This document shows positions 13,689 to 21,421 of a DNA stretch of 24,764 nt, piece after piece. The notes under the pieces were generated by a model. That model was not told the DNA's origin. It saw nothing but the letters and a program-made list of their open reading frames with translations, and made no database searches. Made by a program: the position numbers and the translations under genes. The number at the start of each line of letters is the position of its first letter. Position 1 is the first letter of the stretch. This DNA is from Pseudomonadota bacterium (lineage in GTDB: Bacteria; Pseudomonadota; Gammaproteobacteria; Burkholderiales; Gallionellaceae), in NCBI GenBank assembly GCA_021822115.1, contig JAJZSA010000037.1:1-24764 (forward strand), read 5' to 3'.

Positions 13689-15104
13689 TCACGCCTTGAC
13701 CGAAGGTTGCGCGCGCAGGTTGCGCACCCAGCCTTCGATCATCAGCGGGATGACGATGGGGATGTCATAGACCAGCTCCAGCACGCGCGCGCAGCGCTTG
13801 AACAGCACCCCGGCGAAGCGGAACAGCACGCCCAGCCCGCGCATACCCTGCACCAGCAGCACACCGATCACCGTGCGCAGCGAATACACCACGCTCTCCA
13901 GCGGGATGGCCACGAAAGCCAGCGCGAACGGCAGCACGAAGCCCATCACCATCTGGCCCACCATGGGGATGTTGGTGAGCCAGCCTTCGGCCTGCGCCGG
14001 CATGCCGGCCGCCAGGTCGCGCATCAGTGCGGCCTTGTCCGCCACCAGCATGTCGCGCATCAAGGCCAGCGAGGATTCGATGCCCGCCAGGATCACCAGG
14101 AACACCAGCGCGGTCAGCATCAAACGATGGCGCATGCGATCCTCCATGCTGGCGATGCGCGGGAACAGTTGCGTGATGCGCAACGATTCCAGCAGGAACA
14201 GGCCCATCGAGGCTTCCATCAGGATGATCACCAGCGCCGCCACGTCGGACGTCTTCAAGCTGTCGGTGATGTAATCGCTGGCGCCCACCATCTCCGACAT
14301 CGGCAAGGCGATCAGCTTGTAGTTGATGAAGGCGCCGCCCATCGCGATCACCATCACCAGCGCCGAGATCGCCAGCTGCACGAAGGCGGACACCGTCAGC
14401 GCATGCTCGGCCTTGCTTTCCTTGGCACGCAGCGCCTCGAACTTGACCATGTTGTCGTCGATCTGGCGCACGTTGCCGTGCAGGGTGACCATCTTCTTGT
14501 CCAGCTCGCCCATCACCCGCTCCATGGTGCGCCAGGCCGGCTGCATGGCCTTCAGTATCCTGTGGCGCTCCTCATACGAGCGGCGATATTCGGCCACGGT
14601 CTTGTCATGGATCTTCTGGATGGACTTGCTGATGTCCTCCAGCAGCTTGCGCGGCACATCGCCACCCGACTTGATGCTGGATACCGATTCCAGCGCCTCC
14701 ACCCATTCCGGGGGCGGCGGTGGCACCTCGCCGCACTTGCGGTAATCCTCCTCGATGCGCGTCACCTCTTCGATCAGCTTGCGCTGCAAGGCGGGATATT
14801 CCTGCATGTCGTTGCGCACGATGTTGCCCACGCGCTCGAACTCGCGCTCGATCAGTGTCGCGGCGCCCTCCTGCCCATGTGCCAGCAACACTGCCTGATT
14901 GCGCTCATGCAACTTGTCCGCGGTGAGGAACAGCCAGCGCGCCAGGAAGCGGCTGGATTGGCTGACCAGATGGCAAGCCGAATGGATCACCTCATGCATC
15001 GCCTTGCGTGCGGCATACAGGAACAGCAAAGCGAGCAACGCCAGTGTGAAGAGCGACAGCGCGACGCTGTCGGGCCAAAACAACCAAGCATGCCAGTCGT
15101 TCAT
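13689..15104 (-). CDS. Polytopic membrane protein with large coiled-coil cytoplasmic or periplasmic domain, unknown function
   Basis: A 471-aa inner-membrane protein. One hydrophobic helix lies near the N-terminus (about 12-30). A long charged helical region follows (about 60-235, heptad-like) with a proline run at 128-132. Further hydrophobic segments lie at about 237-262, 287-308, 328-347, 380-402, 408-420 and 445-457. Start chosen at MNDWH because AAGGAAA lies about 8 nt upstream. No family recognised. Some arrangement recalls proton-channel scaffolds or MotA-like proteins, but I see no specific motif. Cotranscribed with the VWA lipoprotein, which suggests a membrane complex spanning to the periplasm. 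Confidence 0.75.
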   Translation of the reverse strand: MNDWHAWLFWPDSVALSLFTLALLALLFLYAARKAMHEVIHSACHLVSQSSRFLARWLFLTADKLHERNQAVLLAHGQEGAATLIEREFERVGNIVRNDMQEYPALQRKLIEEVTRIEEDYRKCGEVPPPPPEWVEALESVSSIKSGGDVPRKLLEDISKSIQKIHDKTVAEYRRSYEERHRILKAMQPAWRTMERVMGELDKKMVTLHGNVRQIDDNMVKFEALRAKESKAEHALTVSAFVQLAISALVMVIAMGGAFINYKLIALPMSEMVGASDYITDSLKTSDVAALVIILMEASMGLFLLESLRITQLFPRIASMEDRMRHRLMLTALVFLVILAGIESSLALMRDMLVADKAALMRDLAAGMPAQAEGWLTNIPMVGQMVMGFVLPFALAFVAIPLESVVYSLRTVIGVLLVQGMRGLGVLFRFAGVLFKRCARVLELVYDIPIVIPLMIEGWVRNLRAQPSVKA

Positions 15105-15387
15105 TTTGACTTTCCTTCTGTTCATTGAAGTTCGCCATCCCATAGCGTGTTGCAGGCCGGGAATCGGCGCGGCACGACATCACCGCAACGACGTGCCCAC
15201 TCTGCCCGTGGCGAAAGGCGCGCGGCAAGACCGCTCATCCCGCAGCCGGCTACCGTTCGTTCCCGCAACGCGACCGTTCATCACCCGGCGCAACACGTTC
15301 ATCCGGTGATGCCAACGAGGTTCTGCCGCGAAGTCATTGACGCGCGGGGAATTGAAGGAAGAATGGAAAAAAGACGGCGCAGTACGC
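15105..15387. other. Intergenic region of 283 nt upstream of the membrane-protein gene
   Basis: No gene is evident. It must hold the promoter of the membrane-protein/VWA unit unless that is read through from the DUF455 gene. A T6 run (minus strand, 15371-15366) shortly after the DUF455 stop could belong to a weak terminator, but the stem before it is poor. I could not pick clear -35/-10 boxes. Confidence 0.35.
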
Positions 15388-16197
15388 TCAACTGGCGAGC
15401 GACTGCAACTCCTGCTCGCTGAAACCGGCCGCGCGCCGCGCCTCCAGATTGAACGGCCCGCGTTGCACGGGCACATGATGTTGCGCGACCAGCGCGCGGT
15501 AGGTCGCTTGCGGTTCCAGGCCGCGTTGTCCGCACAGCCAGGCGAACCAATGATTGCCGATGGCGACGTGACCGATCTCGTCGCGCAGGATCACATCCAT
15601 CACCGGGCCCACGGCGCGGTCGCCCGCCTGGAGCAGGCGCGCCTTCATGCCCGGCGTCACATCCAGCCCGCGCGCCTCCATGGTGCGCGGCAGCAAGGCC
15701 ATGCGCGCCAGCACGTCGTGCTGCGTCTGCTGCGCCAGCTCCCACAGACCGTTATGTGCAGGGAAATCGCCGTAGGCGTGGCCCAGCGTAGCGAGATGCG
15801 CGGCGAGCAGATCGAAATGCAACGCCTCCTCGTCCGCCACGCGCAACCAATCCGTGTAGAAATCCGGCGGCAGGCCGGGGAAACGCCATAGCGCATCCAG
15901 CGCCAGATTGATGGCGTTGAATTCGATATGCAGCATGGCGTGGATCATCGCGGCACGCCCCTCGGGCGTGTGCATGGCACGGCGCGGCACGTCGCGCGGC
16001 GCCACCAGATGCGGCTGCGCCGGCTGTCCGGGGATGGGCTGTGTCGCTTGCAATGCGGCCTCCGGCTCCAGCGTCAGCCCGCCCGCGCGCCACGCTTCCG
16101 CCAGACCGCGCACCCCGGCGGCTTTGCGCACGGCATCGCACTCGGCCAGCCAATATAAGGCAGCCCGGCGCAATTCATTCGGCAGAACAGTGGTCAT
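15388..16197 (-). CDS. DUF455 family ferritin-like protein
   Basis: A 269-aa protein clearly of the DUF455 family: PRDVPRRAMHTPEGRAAMIHAMLHIEFNAINLALDALWRF, HAYGDFPAHNGLWE and DVILRDEIGHVAIGNHWF are hallmark blocks, split here across the central domain. The four-helix ferritin-like core has a di-iron ligand pattern: E92, E124xxH127, E174 and E207xxH210. Members are distantly related to the tRNA hydroxylase MiaE, but their substrate is not established. Cytoplasmic. The ribosome binding site is weak (GAG before the ATG). It diverges from a 50-aa gene across 67 nt and precedes the membrane-protein/VWA unit on the same strand. Confidence 0.9.
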   Translation of the reverse strand: MTTVLPNELRRAALYWLAECDAVRKAAGVRGLAEAWRAGGLTLEPEAALQATQPIPGQPAQPHLVAPRDVPRRAMHTPEGRAAMIHAMLHIEFNAINLALDALWRFPGLPPDFYTDWLRVADEEALHFDLLAAHLATLGHAYGDFPAHNGLWELAQQTQHDVLARMALLPRTMEARGLDVTPGMKARLLQAGDRAVGPVMDVILRDEIGHVAIGNHWFAWLCGQRGLEPQATYRALVAQHHVPVQRGPFNLEARRAAGFSEQELQSLAS

Positions 16198-16215
16198 ATC
16201 TCGTGCGAATCCGGA

Positions 16216-16244
16216 TTAAAGCGTCTCACGCAGATGCCGATAAT
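16216..16244 (+). promoter_or_regulatory. Possible promoter of the 50-aa gene
   Basis: GATAAT (16239-16244) matches the -10 consensus at five of six positions. TTAAAG lies 17 nt upstream as a weak -35. If used, transcription would start around 16251, right at the Shine-Dalgarno sequence, giving a very short leader. Confidence 0.3.
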
Positions 16245-16264
16245 CCATTCAAAAGGAGGTCATC

Positions 16265-16417
16265 ATGTATCGCATATACCTCACGACAGACCCTGAGACG
16301 CAGCGCGCGCTCTACGACAACGAATCCCGCCTGCTCGGCATCTTCGCCTCGATGCGCGATGCCTATGAGCATCTGGGCGAACTGTTGTCGTTCTGCACCA
16401 TACGCAGCGCGCGCTAG
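16265..16417 (+). CDS. 50-aa protein with extended Shine-Dalgarno, unknown function
   Basis: The ORF begins with ATG preceded by AAAAGGAGG, one of the best ribosome binding sites in the window, and ends with TAG. The product starts MYRIYLTTDPETQRALYDNE, then a helix with GIFASMRDAYEHLGELL, and ends in FCTIRSAR. It is soluble, largely helical, with one Cys. It fits exactly between the divergent DUF455 gene and the convergent cNMP-domain gene, whose stop is 2 nt away. No family recognised. The position and ribosome binding site argue that it is real. Confidence 0.68.
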   Translation: MYRIYLTTDPETQRALYDNESRLLGIFASMRDAYEHLGELLSFCTIRSAR

Positions 16418-16419
16418 TC

Positions 16420-16779
16420 TCACAGACGGGCATCCACCCGGCGCAGGCGATCCGCCAGCACGCGCATCACGTGCACGGCGAAGTTGGGCGTCTGCTGGAT
16501 CAGGAAATTGAAGCGCTGGCGCTCGATGGGCAGCACGCGGCACTCCGTCTGCGCCACCACCGTCGCCGAACGCGGCGCATCGTCGATCATCGCCATCTCG
16601 CCCAGGATCGCCCCCTCGCCCGCCACCTCCACGCGCTTGTCGCGCACGCTGATCTCGGCGCTGCCGGACATCAGCACATACATCAGTTCGGCCGGCGTAT
16701 CGCCTTCCTTGAACAGCGTCTCGCCCGGTGCGAGGATTTTCAGATCGGTCTGATGACGGAACAGTTCGGCCAGGTTCAT
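16420..16779 (-). CDS. Stand-alone cyclic-nucleotide-binding-domain protein
   Basis: A 119-aa protein that is a single cNMP-binding (Crp-like) beta-barrel: APGETLFKEGDTPAELMYVLMSGSAEI, then GEGAILGEMAMIDDAPRSATVVAQTECRVLPI, then the C-helix segment NFAVHVMRVLADRLRR. The phosphate-binding cassette region (GEMAMIDDAPRSATV) has the G-E and R-S-A pattern of cAMP-type sites. No DNA-binding helix-turn-helix follows. It may act as a small signal-binding adaptor. AGGAAA precedes the ATG at a good distance. A second such protein lies at 18788-19273. Confidence 0.88.
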   Translation of the reverse strand: MNLAELFRHQTDLKILAPGETLFKEGDTPAELMYVLMSGSAEISVRDKRVEVAGEGAILGEMAMIDDAPRSATVVAQTECRVLPIERQRFNFLIQQTPNFAVHVMRVLADRLRRVDARL

Positions 16780-16844
16780 GGTGTGTTTCCTGTATGGATC
16801 AAAGGTGGGCGGATTCTAGTGGCGGCGCGGCGATACACCAACCG

Positions 16845-17090
16845 CTACTTGCGATAGACATACGCCGCGACGCACAACGCGACACCCACCCCATACAGCA
16901 GCCAGGTGTCCGCCACGAGATAAGGATAGAGCATCAGCACCACGCCGATCAGGCGCGGGATGGGCAAAGCCATCTTCTTGCCGTAGCGATACGCCGCGAA
17001 ACCGATCACGCTGAACATCAGCATGCCGAACAGATAGGCCGGCGATGACAGCGTCAGCCCCATGGACTGCATCGTTTGCAGATCATCCAT
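16845..17090 (-). CDS. Small integral membrane protein
   Basis: An 81-aa protein with three hydrophobic segments (about residues 17-35, 42-60 and 62-78) separated by short loops, one with RYGKK. The ATG is preceded by AAAAGGAGGTGAT, an almost complete complement of the 16S rRNA 3' end, which predicts strong translation. No family name can be given from sequence. It lies between the cNMP-domain gene and the 2OG-oxygenase gene, 124 nt after the latter, so it probably has its own promoter. Confidence 0.78.
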   Translation of the reverse strand: MDDLQTMQSMGLTLSSPAYLFGMLMFSVIGFAAYRYGKKMALPIPRLIGVVLMLYPYLVADTWLLYGVGVALCVAAYVYRK

Positions 17091-17214
17091 GCATCACCTC
17101 CTTTTGCACGCTGCGCAAGACAGGCGATTCCGCCAGCCCCAGCAACGCGCCCAGTGGATACAAGCGCCATGATGCCGCCCATATCTATCGAGATGGCGCC
17201 GAGCATACCGCACA

Positions 17215-17889
17215 TCAATCGGGTGGATCGATGCGTCCGGCGCTGGAAGTATTGATGCGATACCAGCCGGCGATGCTGTAGCGGTCGCGTTTGGCCGGCA
17301 GCACCTCGTGCGGGAACTCCTCGCTCAGGAACACTGCGACGCGCCCCATCTGCGGCACCAGACGCGCGAACGGCTGCTCGCCTTGCGGCGCATACATCAG
17401 CATCTCGCCGCCATCGACGGCATGCCATTCGGGGTTCAGGTACAGCACCACCGTCAGCATGCGGTTGCTCTCGCCACGGAAAGCATCCACATGCCGCTTG
17501 TAGAACGCCCCCGGCGGATAGTGCGCGAAATGTCCTTCGTAGGAGAACAGGCCGAGGAACAGATGACGGTTCACATACACGCGCAGTTGCTCGATCCATG
17601 CCAGCCAGGCGCGCTCGGCCGCATCGTCCTGCCCCAGCCAGTGGATCTCGTCGCTGCGGATGCGCTCGTTCTGGCCGAAATCCTGCGCGCGGCCGATACC
17701 GGCCGTGGCGAATTCGGAGTGGCTGAGGGAAGTGACACGCGCATGCAGCGCCTCACTCAATGCGGCCGGAATGGCTTGGTCCAGCAGGCAATAACCGTGT
17801 GCCGCCAGTTCATCGACGATGCGCGCGAAGCACGCTGGCTCGCCCGCATCCTCTTCTGGCAGACCATTGACCTCGAACGTTTTTTGCAT
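17215..17889 (-). CDS. 2OG-Fe(II) oxygenase, prolyl-4-hydroxylase type
   Basis: A 224-aa protein with the double-stranded beta-helix of the 2-oxoglutarate/Fe(II) oxygenase superfamily. Iron ligands are H133 and D135 in KRHVDAF and H194 in EFPHEVLP; R203 in RDRYSIAGWYR is the likely 2-oxoglutarate anchor. The supporting blocks HYPPGAFYKRH, VLYLN, GGEMLMY and RVAVFLSEEFPHEV are typical of P4Hc-like bacterial enzymes. The substrate (protein prolyl group or a small molecule) is unknown. Cytoplasmic; GAGGGAGG precedes the ATG closely. Lies 76 nt downstream of the Trx-MsrB gene on the same strand. Confidence 0.88.
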   Translation of the reverse strand: MQKTFEVNGLPEEDAGEPACFARIVDELAAHGYCLLDQAIPAALSEALHARVTSLSHSEFATAGIGRAQDFGQNERIRSDEIHWLGQDDAAERAWLAWIEQLRVYVNRHLFLGLFSYEGHFAHYPPGAFYKRHVDAFRGESNRMLTVVLYLNPEWHAVDGGEMLMYAPQGEQPFARLVPQMGRVAVFLSEEFPHEVLPAKRDRYSIAGWYRINTSSAGRIDPPD

Positions 17890-17965
17890 GCCCTCCCTCT
17901 CCCGACCGGCCGCCCCCCCGGAAACGGGGCGCGCGCGAGTTTATCACGCAGCCCGCGCCGTTCCT

Positions 17966-18697
17966 TCACGGCGCATCGGGCACGAACTTCAGTACGTTGC
18001 CGTTGATGCAATAACGCTTGTGCGTAGGCGGCGGGCCGTCGTCGAACACATGGCCGAGGTGGATGCCGGAACTGGCGCTGCGCACCTCGACGCGCTGCAT
18101 GCCGAAACTGTCGTCGTCATGCAGCGTCACCGCGCCCGGCAACGGCTCGAAGAAACTCGGCCAGCCGGTGCCGCTCTCGAACTTGCTGCCGCTGCGGAAC
18201 AACGGCACGCCCGTGATCGGATCGACGAACACGCCGGGGCGCTTCTCGTCCAGGTTGGAACCGGTGAACGCACGCTCGGTGCCCTGCTCGAACGCGATGC
18301 GGCGCTGGTCCGGCGTCAGCAACCGGTAGCCCAGCCATTGCCAGAAGCGCTGCGATTCGTGGTTATAGCCGGTATAGCGCGCTACCTCGCGCCCGTTCTC
18401 GAACAGCACGATGGTGGGCGTGGCGAACAAGGGCTGTTCCAGCAGCCAGCCCTTGGGCGGCAAGCCGGACAGCGTGCGCACCACCGGCACCGGCGACTGC
18501 CAATGCTGCAACACCTCGGCCTCGAACTGGCGGCAATAGGCGCAATGCTCGCCTTCGAACACGATGAGCTGGCGCGCAAGGTGCAGATGCCGCGCATCCA
18601 GCGTCTTCAGCATGGGGATGTTGCGTTCCGGCGCAGCCGCCGCAGGCGTGGCCGCCAAGGCACCGGCCAACATCAACAAGGGGATGGAGCGTCTCAT
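17966..18697 (-). CDS. Periplasmic thioredoxin-fold and MsrB fusion
   Basis: A 243-aa protein. Signal peptide 1-21 (cleavage near AAA), thioredoxin-like domain about 30-125 with CAYC (C52, C55), and a methionine-R-sulfoxide reductase B domain about 127-240 with GTGWPSF, SGIHLGHVFDDGP and catalytic C230 in RYCING. The two zinc-binding CxxC motifs of many MsrB proteins are absent. After signal cleavage the only cysteines are C52, C55 and C230, so the fused thioredoxin probably reduces the MsrB sulfenate directly. It repairs oxidised methionine in periplasmic proteins; the reductant of CAYC would be a DsbD-type membrane protein, not seen here. Start chosen at MRRSIP with AAGGAGG upstream. Confidence 0.9.
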   Translation of the reverse strand: MRRSIPLLMLAGALAATPAAAAPERNIPMLKTLDARHLHLARQLIVFEGEHCAYCRQFEAEVLQHWQSPVPVVRTLSGLPPKGWLLEQPLFATPTIVLFENGREVARYTGYNHESQRFWQWLGYRLLTPDQRRIAFEQGTERAFTGSNLDEKRPGVFVDPITGVPLFRSGSKFESGTGWPSFFEPLPGAVTLHDDDSFGMQRVEVRSASSGIHLGHVFDDGPPPTHKRYCINGNVLKFVPDAP

Positions 18698-18756
18698 GAT
18701 CGCCTCCTTCAAGGATGGGAGCCGGCTAGACCATGCCGGCCCCTTAAAGTTCTCAA

Positions 18757-18776
18757 CGCGCGGGAGGCGCCGCGCG
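18757..18776 (-). terminator. GC-rich hairpin after the second cNMP-domain gene
   Basis: CGCGCGG pairs with CCGCGCG across a 6-nt loop, 11 nt after the minus-strand stop. It is followed by TTGAGAACTTT rather than a clean U-tract. A second 6-bp inverted repeat (GCCGGC, 18721-18740) follows. Weak or rho-assisted termination is possible. Confidence 0.35.
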
Positions 18777-18787
18777 CTGACGCCGCT

Positions 18788-19273
18788 TCAGTAGCGACCT
18801 TGCGTCTTGGTGATGTAGTTGGCGAGTTCGCGCGATTCCTGGTTCATGCGCGACAGGTTGGCATGGGTCACGCGGAACAGCGCACGCATCACCAGGAAGG
18901 CCAGGCGCGGGTTATCTTCCAGCAACTCATCGAAATCGGCCGGGGTCAGCGTGTACACCGTGGTCGCCCCCACCGCATGCAGGGTCGCCTTGCGCGGCGA
19001 CTGCTCCACGAAGGCGCGCGTACCGGCACATTCACCTTCCTTCATGGTGTACACGGTCTGGTCCACGCCGTTGGCATCGCGACTGGTCACGGTCAGCGAG
19101 CCGTGCGCCAGGATGAACAAGGTCTGATCCTCTTCCCCTTCCTTCACCAGCAGCTCGCCATCCTGCAGATGACGCACCCCCAGACGGCCGGCCAGCATCC
19201 TGGCCTTTTCCTCCGTCAGTTCGCTGCCCACGGTCGAGTTACGGACCACCTTGTAGTCTGCTAGTGCACTCAT
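18788..19273 (-). CDS. Cyclic-nucleotide-binding-domain protein without output domain
   Basis: A 161-aa protein. The cNMP-binding fold spans about residues 18-135: LQDGELLVKEGEEDQTLFILAHGSLTVTSRD, then KEGECAGTRAFVEQSPRKATLHAVGATTVYTLTPADF and a C-terminal helix RLAFLVMRALFRVTHANLSRMNQE. The phosphate-binding cassette is degenerate (GTRAFVEQSPRKATL in place of GE...RSA). No helix-turn-helix follows. It may bind a ligand other than cAMP or act as a docking partner. Start chosen at MSALAD, preceded by a run of seven G; in-frame ATGs further upstream look like an extension. Located 41 nt downstream of the acyltransferase gene. Confidence 0.82.
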   Translation of the reverse strand: MSALADYKVVRNSTVGSELTEEKARMLAGRLGVRHLQDGELLVKEGEEDQTLFILAHGSLTVTSRDANGVDQTVYTMKEGECAGTRAFVEQSPRKATLHAVGATTVYTLTPADFDELLEDNPRLAFLVMRALFRVTHANLSRMNQESRELANYITKTQGRY

Positions 19274-19314
19274 ACGCCCCCCCATTAATGAACACGCTTT
19301 CATTGTTGATTCTA

Positions 19315-21345
19315 TCAGTTTCTGCCCACGACATCGCGGTTCGTCCCTGTCTGACCGGGATACACCAGCCTTTCGATCACACCATCCCTGAGCAGCCATT
19401 CCCCGACGTATCTCGCCCCCGCAGTGGTCAGATGGCCGTTATCGAAAATGAAAAGCTCCCTGCCAGACCGGGTCAGCCTGCACAACCCCTCCCCGCACAG
19501 CGGCGCGATGCGGTCGATATACGGGATCCCCGCCTGTGCCGAGAACTGCTTCATTCGGTCGTTCAGCGAAAACCGCTCGAAGTCGAGATGCGAATTGATG
19601 TACGCATTCACCTCCATCGCGCCGTCATACCTGAGCAGGATCTGGGCAAGCTCGTTGGAAAAGATGATGGACGGGCCGGCGATGGCGACATTCCCGGCCT
19701 TCGCACGATAGTGCGCGACATCGCTGGCGACATCCTCGAAATTCTGCGGCCAGCGCGCCGCAAGGATGACCAGTGCCACCTGGTTCGTCTGGAGGTAATC
19801 GTCCGCCTGCTTCAATACCCTGTTGCAGCGATTCTCAGGATCGCGGTACCGGCTCGCGATCGGCGTGCAGCCGGAGTCGGTAAAGCGCACGATGTTGAAC
19901 ATCCGGTGCGTATCGGCCAGGGCAAAGTAGAAATTCTCCGCATGGCTGTCTCCAATCACCACGATGGTCTGCCCGGTCTTTCCCTGACCGCAACGTGCGT
20001 CATCGCACCGGAAGCCTTCCTTGTTGATGGCATCGAAATCCTTCTTGATCGTGGCAAGATTGCCCTGCGACCTCATGGTCTCGATCAGCTGCTTCAGATT
20101 GGCGGTATAGGACGGATCGCCCGCTTCGAAACGGGCCGGGTCCAGATATTGATTCGTGGTCAGCACCTGTGGCTGGCTTTGCAGCCCCAGGAAGACCGAC
20201 ACGCGCTCTTTAACCGTGTTCTTATAGACAACATAGTTCACCTCCCTGAAATCCATGCCCTCGCGGTGATAGGTATACACGCCGATCAGACCGGTGAACA
20301 CCATCATGCCCAGCAGGACGAGCGCGGCCCGGTTCTTCCGCTTCGCCATCCGCACCGGTGTTTCCACGTAGCGGTATGTCAGCACGGAAAGCAGCGTCAC
20401 CACCGCGATCGCAGCGATCTTGACGCCCACGCCCGGTGTCAGTTCGGTGATCTTCAGAAAAGCCAGCACCGGCCAATGCCAGATATACAGGGGATAACTG
20501 ATCAGGCCGATCCCCACCATCCACTTGTTCGAGAGTATCCGGTGCGCATGGCCGCCCGCAGAATTGCGGATGATGAAGTATGCGCCGAGGACCGGGAACA
20601 AGGCCTGCCAGCCGGGGAAATTGGCGCTCCCATCCACCCAGAAGATGGATACCAGTATCAGAAACAGACCAAACACGCTCTTCCGTGCACCCAGATGTTC
20701 CGCTTTACCAGAGCGCTCCTGCGCGGCGATGACAGCCCCCAGCAGAATCTCCCAGAACCGCGTCATCGGCAGGTAGTAGGCGTAATCCGCATTGCGATAG
20801 CTCACGAAGACGCAGGCGACAAATGACAGGAGGGCAAGCCCCCAGATCGCCCTGACCGGTCGTTGCAGCGTGAGGATGAACAGCAGGGCCAGCGGCCAGA
20901 CCAAGTAGAACTGCTCCTCGACCCCGAGCGACCACAGATGCAACAGCGGTTTCAATTCCGAGCTGCGGTCGAAATACCCGGATTCGTTGAGGTAGGTGAT
21001 GTTGGAAAAGAACCCCGCGCCCGACGCGATATGCAGCCCCAGTTCCTTGTACTCATCCGCATACAGCGAGATCCAGCCAAACAGGAACACCGCCCAGAAC
21101 ATCAGCAGCAACGCAGGGAAGATGCGCAATATCCGCCGCACGTAGAAATCACGAATGCTATGCGTGCGCGCTACATGGTTGGCGACCAGCGTCTTGTTGA
21201 TCAAGTAACCGGAGATCACGAAGAAGATGTCCACCCCGACCAAACCGCCCGGCATCGTACTGGGGAAGAAGTGGTAGATCAGCACCGACAGGATCGCGAC
21301 GGCCCTTAAGCCGTCGACTTCTGGCCTGTATTTAATTTTGCTCAA
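19315..21345 (-). CDS. OafA/YrhL-type acyltransferase with C-terminal SGNH domain
   Basis: A 676-aa inner-membrane protein of the acyltransferase-3 family: YRPEVDGLRAVAILSVLIYHFFP with catalytic H25, GVDIFFVISGYLI (37-49), about ten membrane helices to about residue 355, then a periplasmic SGNH domain with GDSH (465-468) and D635/H638 in FDNGH. Such proteins O-acetylate lipopolysaccharide O-antigen or other surface glycans; the membrane part passes the acetyl group out and SGNH transfers it. The start is a TTG with a modest GGGAT before it. Codon use looks less GC-rich than neighbours, which may mean horizontal transfer. No glycan operon accompanies it. Confidence 0.9.
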   Translation of the reverse strand: MSKIKYRPEVDGLRAVAILSVLIYHFFPSTMPGGLVGVDIFFVISGYLINKTLVANHVARTHSIRDFYVRRILRIFPALLLMFWAVFLFGWISLYADEYKELGLHIASGAGFFSNITYLNESGYFDRSSELKPLLHLWSLGVEEQFYLVWPLALLFILTLQRPVRAIWGLALLSFVACVFVSYRNADYAYYLPMTRFWEILLGAVIAAQERSGKAEHLGARKSVFGLFLILVSIFWVDGSANFPGWQALFPVLGAYFIIRNSAGGHAHRILSNKWMVGIGLISYPLYIWHWPVLAFLKITELTPGVGVKIAAIAVVTLLSVLTYRYVETPVRMAKRKNRAALVLLGMMVFTGLIGVYTYHREGMDFREVNYVVYKNTVKERVSVFLGLQSQPQVLTTNQYLDPARFEAGDPSYTANLKQLIETMRSQGNLATIKKDFDAINKEGFRCDDARCGQGKTGQTIVVIGDSHAENFYFALADTHRMFNIVRFTDSGCTPIASRYRDPENRCNRVLKQADDYLQTNQVALVILAARWPQNFEDVASDVAHYRAKAGNVAIAGPSIIFSNELAQILLRYDGAMEVNAYINSHLDFERFSLNDRMKQFSAQAGIPYIDRIAPLCGEGLCRLTRSGRELFIFDNGHLTTAGARYVGEWLLRDGVIERLVYPGQTGTNRDVVGRN

Positions 21346-21421
21346 CGTACATCCCGCTCATGAAATTCAGAATACCCCCACGCGACCCGCTCACAGCCGC
21401 GCAAGCTTCTGCCAGTTCGCC

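Noticed and set aside
13009..15104. A Zorya-like or MotAB-like defence or motor pair
   Set aside because: The membrane protein shows no MotA/ZorA motif and the VWA protein shows no peptidoglycan-binding OmpA domain. No helicase or nuclease genes are near.
13707..15128. A long plus-strand open frame (473 codons) opposite the polytopic membrane gene
   Set aside because: It is the complement of a GC-rich gene in a frame with few stops, is full of His, Gln and Arg, and has no Shine-Dalgarno. The minus-strand frame has membrane segments, a good ribosome binding site and an operon partner.
17819..19264. A 481-codon plus-strand open frame
   Set aside because: It lies antisense to the Trx-MsrB gene and the second cNMP-domain gene, both of which have clear family motifs. 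Its composition is shadow-like.
19264..20826. A 520-codon plus-strand open frame opposite the acyltransferase
   Set aside because: The minus strand encodes a complete acyltransferase-SGNH protein with catalytic motifs; the plus frame shows none.
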